Positions 61,129 to 64,000 of a DNA stretch of 64,000 nucleotides are shown here, in pieces; the first letter of the stretch is position 1; each line of letters opens with the position of its first letter. The notes below the pieces were generated by a model, which made no database searches, was not told the origin of the DNA, and worked only from the letters and a program-made list of their open reading frames with translations. Location of the stretch: assembly GCF_009741275.1 (NCBI RefSeq), contig NZ_WOWS01000001.1:186001-250000 (forward strand). The letters run 5' to 3'. The position numbers and the translations under genes are program-made. This DNA comes from Winogradskyella endarachnes. GTDB taxonomy: Bacteria; Bacteroidota; Bacteroidia; Flavobacteriales; Flavobacteriaceae.

Positions 61129-63735
61129 TTAATTTTCAATTTTCACTATTGACATTTTTCCATTATATGGTCTATTTCCTTTAGTTTTTAATGCTTTATT
61201 GGCATCACTGATATTAGTGTGCTTTTCATAGTATATATAATACTTACTGGTGCTTACATCATGGAAGAAATCTATATCTGTTCTTCCGGCAGAAACTACT
61301 TTTGTTAAAAATTCATCTCTACGTTTTTTATCACTATGTACGGCAATAATTAAATAATACCCGCTTTCTACATTTTTGATATTTTTAAGGATGCTAATAT
61401 TGCTTCCTAATTGTTCTCCATAATCAAAATCTTCAGGTTTAAATACACTTTCATTTAATTTAGTAGTTTGCTTAATATTTTTCAAAGTAGCACGATCTTG
61501 GTTGTATTGATCTTCGTCACTATTGTAAGCAGCTCTCTTTATACGTCTTCTTTTTTCAAATTCTGTAGCAATTCTAATTGTTTCTAATTTCTCATTTAAT
61601 TGAGACCTTAAGGCCTTAGTTTTTTGTTGCTCATTATTTAATTTGTCGATTTCTTTTTTGTAAAAAATAGTCACTTCGTCTAGAACATACTCACTAATCT
61701 CAGAACGTTCATTGTATAATGCTGTTAATTCTTCAATTTTATTAGCTCTAGAAATAATTACTTTATCTAAATCTTTTTTAATGGCGTTTAATTCATTGTT
61801 CTCAGCAGTAATACTTTTAAATGGTCTAGGTGCAACCACAATCCCCTGTTCACTAAGATCATTCTCTTCTTTTAAACTCTTTAGGTCTTTATCTTTTATT
61901 TCTACAATTTCATTGAAACGATCTAATAATTCGTTTTGGTAATCTTTTGAATTATCTGTAGATGTTCTAATCGCCTTCATTGAAATAGCTAATTCATCTG
62001 TTGGGTTTTCAATTAAATCTATTTTAGATTCAGTTTCAACGGCTTCTTTAGCTTCTTCTTGTTCTGCTAATAATTTAGCCTGTGCTTCAGCTTCTTCCTT
62101 AGCTTTTTGTTCTGCTAACAATTTAGCTTGTGCCTCAGCTTCTTCTTTAGCTTTTTGTTCTGCTAACAATTTAGCTTGTGCCTCAGCTTCTTCTTTAGCT
62201 TTTTGTTCTGCTAACAATTTAGCTTGTGCCTCAGCTTCTTCTTTGGCTTTTTGTTCTGCTAACAATTTAGCTTGTGCCTCAGCTTCTTCCTTAGCTTTTT
62301 GTTCTGCTAACAATTTAGCTTGTGCCTCAGCTTCTTCTTTAGCTTTTTGTTCTGCTAACAATTTAGCTTGTGCCTCAGCTTCTTCTTTGGCTTTTTGTTT
62401 TGCTAACAATTTAGCTTGTACTTCAGCTTCTTCCTTAGCTTTTTGTTCTGCTAACAATTTAGCTTGTGCCTCAGCTTCTTCTTTGGCTTTTTGCAGTTCG
62501 GCGATTTCGGCTCGTTTATCAGCAATTTCTTGGGCTTTTTTATCTGCTTCAATTTTTTCTAATTGAGCTTGTTTAATTTGCTCTTCTTTTTTCTTTTGTT
62601 CTAATAGTGCAAGTGCTTCATTTTCTTTTGCCAGTGCTTCTGCTTCAGCCTTTGCTTTAGCAATATTAATTGCTTCTTCAGCTTTTTTGTTTTCAGTTAA
62701 TTTGGTTTGTGCTTTGCTTGATGTTTTCGTCTTTTTACTATTCGATTTTACTACTCTTCGCCGTCTTTTGTTGTTTTTAGATAAAATACTAGTCACCTCG
62801 TCTTGTGGACTATAATCGTAATATTTGTTGTTCTGGAATCTATAAGCAATCGAAAAATCGTGAGAACTACCAAAATTAGCGTTTTCACCAATTGCATTCT
62901 CATAGTTATATTCTAATGCAATATTGTTTGTAATATTTAATCCGATGCCAGCAGTAGGGCCGTAGAATGAATTATAACCACCTTGAAACCAAAATCCCTT
63001 AGGTACTGTAATCATTGCTACAGCAGATACTATGGTTTTGTCTTCGTAGATATCTGTTTTTAATAAACCCGTGAATTTACTTTCATCAAAGAAGCCTCTG
63101 CTATCCATATAACCAGTATACATAACATGTGCATCTATGCTTTGTTCTTGATTTTCTTCTATTAAAGTAGAAGAGGTAAAATTATACATTACCAAGTTGT
63201 TAATAGAAATACCAAAATCTAAATAATCTGTACCAAAATTAATACCAGGATTAATGGTTAACACGGTGTTATCTGGTATATTTTGTAATGAAGGGTCATC
63301 AAAATTTGTAACAACAGCACCAGTGTTTAAACCGCTTTTGTAAGCACCTATATTTAAACCAAAAGTAAGGTTGTTACTTCTTCCTATTCTTGCGTTATAA
63401 GCAAAATTTAAAAGACCTCCAAAGGTAGTTAATACACCGTAATTTTGTTGAAAAACGCCAATTCCGGCACCGATATTCTCAGCAAATCTTCCTGAGTAAC
63501 TACCAAAATAGGTGAGTGGTGCATTTTCAAATTGTACCCATTCTCTTTTGTTATTAAAGGTGATGTATTTGGTTTGTTCTCTTACAAAACTAAAAGTTGG
63601 GTTAATATTAAATTTATTAAACGTAAGTGAGTTTCTTGCAGGTAAATTTAATGAAACAACACCATCACCATCTTCTTGAGAGTGGTAAGTCTGCACAGAA
63701 CAAATACACAATATTAAGAGTAAAAGTCTTTTCAT
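61129..63735 (-). CDS. PorP/SprF barrel fused to repeat coiled coil and SPOR-like tail
   Basis: This 868-residue protein has a Sec signal (1-19) and a PorP/SprF-type barrel (about 25-310) with NKFNINPTFSFVREQTKYITF and FENAPLTYFGSYSG. A basic linker (KKNKRRRRVV) leads into a long helical coiled coil of about 340-600 that contains nine 16-residue repeats (EQKAKEEAEAQAKLLA). More helices and a C-terminal SPOR-like module (SGYYLIIAVHSDKKRRDEFL, near 785) close the protein. The barrel should sit in the outer membrane with the coil and SPOR-like end in the periplasm, perhaps touching peptidoglycan. It starts 1 nt after a type B T9SS gene. Confidence 0.82.
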   Translation of the reverse strand: MKRLLLLILCICSVQTYHSQEDGDGVVSLNLPARNSLTFNKFNINPTFSFVREQTKYITFNNKREWVQFENAPLTYFGSYSGRFAENIGAGIGVFQQNYGVLTTFGGLLNFAYNARIGRSNNLTFGLNIGAYKSGLNTGAVVTNFDDPSLQNIPDNTVLTINPGINFGTDYLDFGISINNLVMYNFTSSTLIEENQEQSIDAHVMYTGYMDSRGFFDESKFTGLLKTDIYEDKTIVSAVAMITVPKGFWFQGGYNSFYGPTAGIGLNITNNIALEYNYENAIGENANFGSSHDFSIAYRFQNNKYYDYSPQDEVTSILSKNNKRRRRVVKSNSKKTKTSSKAQTKLTENKKAEEAINIAKAKAEAEALAKENEALALLEQKKKEEQIKQAQLEKIEADKKAQEIADKRAEIAELQKAKEEAEAQAKLLAEQKAKEEAEVQAKLLAKQKAKEEAEAQAKLLAEQKAKEEAEAQAKLLAEQKAKEEAEAQAKLLAEQKAKEEAEAQAKLLAEQKAKEEAEAQAKLLAEQKAKEEAEAQAKLLAEQKAKEEAEAQAKLLAEQEEAKEAVETESKIDLIENPTDELAISMKAIRTSTDNSKDYQNELLDRFNEIVEIKDKDLKSLKEENDLSEQGIVVAPRPFKSITAENNELNAIKKDLDKVIISRANKIEELTALYNERSEISEYVLDEVTIFYKKEIDKLNNEQQKTKALRSQLNEKLETIRIATEFEKRRRIKRAAYNSDEDQYNQDRATLKNIKQTTKLNESVFKPEDFDYGEQLGSNISILKNIKNVESGYYLIIAVHSDKKRRDEFLTKVVSAGRTDIDFFHDVSTSKYYIYYEKHTNISDANKALKTKGNRPYNGKMSIVKIEN
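62061..62492. repeat. Nine tandem 48-bp coding repeats
   Basis: Nine 48-bp units run without gap from 62061 to 62492 inside the PorP/SprF fusion gene. Most differ by only one or a few bases; the units at 62061 and 62397 are the most diverged. The unit length is a multiple of three, so gain or loss of copies keeps the frame and lengthens or shortens the coiled coil. Confidence 0.95.
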
Positions 63736-63736
63736 A

Positions 63737-64000
63737 TTATTTAACTACAGTTATAGAACCTTTTTTAGTTTTATTATCTTCAGTGGTTATGACGTAATAG
63801 TAAACTTGGTTTACACTGTTTAGGTTTAATTCATTTTGAGGCCAATTATTTTGATAAGCGTTTGTTTTTAAAACTATTTTACCTTTATTATTCATTATAA
63901 CAACTTCAGTGTTAGAGCTATCTTGAACATAATCTTGTGGTATTATCCATGTGTCATTAATGCCATCTCCATTAGGGCTAATAACATTTGGAATATTATC
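63737..64000 (-). CDS. T9SS type B sorted protein (partial, C-terminal end)
   Basis: Only the last 87 residues are in the window; the gene continues past 64000. They form a gliding-motility type B sorting domain: NVISPNGDGINDTWIIP near the edge, then VVIMNNKGKIVLKTNAY and a closing VYYYVITTEDNKTKKGSI. Its stop lies 1 nt before the start of the PorP/SprF fusion gene, so the two are tightly coupled. By analogy with SprB and SprF, this is probably the secreted partner of that barrel. The missing N-terminal part leaves its size and function unknown. Confidence 0.85.
   Translation of the reverse strand, partial: DNIPNVISPNGDGINDTWIIPQDYVQDSSNTEVVIMNNKGKIVLKTNAYQNNWPQNELNLNSVNQVYYYVITTEDNKTKKGSITVVK

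Noticed and set aside
62061..62492. Regular repeat considered as a CRISPR array
   Set aside because: Units are contiguous, coding and lack unique spacers; no cas gene is present.
62243..62566. Open plus-strand frame of 107 codons with a repeating Ala/Ser/Cys pattern
   Set aside because: It is the complement of the nine 48-bp coding repeats and stays open only because the repeat lacks stops in that frame.
1..64000. tRNA, rRNA, riboswitch and prophage features
   Set aside because: No T-loop-like GGTTCGA blocks, rRNA segments, known riboswitch cores or phage structural genes were seen on either strand.

Overview
The window reads as AT-rich chromosomal DNA of a marine-type Flavobacteriaceae (Bacteroidota). 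The case rests on type IX secretion (T9SS) sorting domains, PorP/SprF proteins paired with SprB-like adhesins, SPII lipoproteins, a PL6-type alginate lyase, a SusC-style carboxypeptidase-regulatory domain, mostly weak Shine-Dalgarno sites and candidate TANNTTTG -7 elements. No rRNA, tRNA, CRISPR array, prophage or complete insertion sequence was seen.

Layout. (1) 1-3185: an arsenic resistance operon on the minus strand: arsR, a DUF6428 gene, a CX6C-type arsC, acr3 and a translationally coupled metallophosphoesterase cut by the window edge. Two nearly identical 30-bp candidate ArsR operators precede arsR and the DUF6428 gene. (2) 3251-9190: a tight five-gene minus-strand operon for polyuronate or glycoside use: KduD-type SDR, two-domain PL6 lyase lipoprotein, an Nramp-fold transporter lacking the canonical metal motifs, a Tat-exported TIM-barrel isomerase and a DUF1080 lipoprotein. 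(3) 9400-15400: housekeeping genes (yebC, pterin dehydratase, gcvT, DUF421) and a Cys-rich copper-storage-like protein next to a GH3-family adenylating enzyme. (4) 15486-17656: a secreted zinc protease and a rearrangement scar where a radical-SAM gene and an FAD/NAD(P)-binding gene, both truncated, face each other. (5) 17797-31564: a fused FAD/Fe-S dehydrogenase, aroC, an SLC1 symporter, a sulfurtransferase, a DUF4139 protein and a TPR membrane regulator with a LuxR-like helix-turn-helix. (6) 31565-33500: a lipoprotein with a beta-trefoil-like region and an aerolysin/ETX-MTX2-like pore-forming region, transcribed divergently from the TPR regulator. The gap between them carries two pairs of TGTCYAT sites with 11-bp spacing. 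(7) 33551-51824: mutS2, ung, a salvage/housekeeping group, fused E1 alpha-beta 2-oxoacid dehydrogenase, a T9SS-exported lysyl-endopeptidase-like protease, a DEAD-box helicase, a pseudouridine synthase and a membrane-anchored winged-helix regulator. (8) 51833-64000: a T9SS surface-adhesion operon: type B sorted protein (partial), a PorP/SprF protein fused to a nine-copy coiled-coil repeat and a SPOR-like tail, a 2737-residue SprB-repeat adhesin and a second PorP/SprF protein.

The least ordinary items are the aerolysin-like lipoprotein with its regulator and repeated sites, the polyuronate/3-keto-glycoside-like operon with its non-canonical Nramp protein, the radical-SAM/FAD deletion scar, the PorP/SprF coiled-coil fusion, and two unannotated short-peptide loci next to strong terminators. 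All functions are read from sequence motifs and family knowledge; no database search was run.
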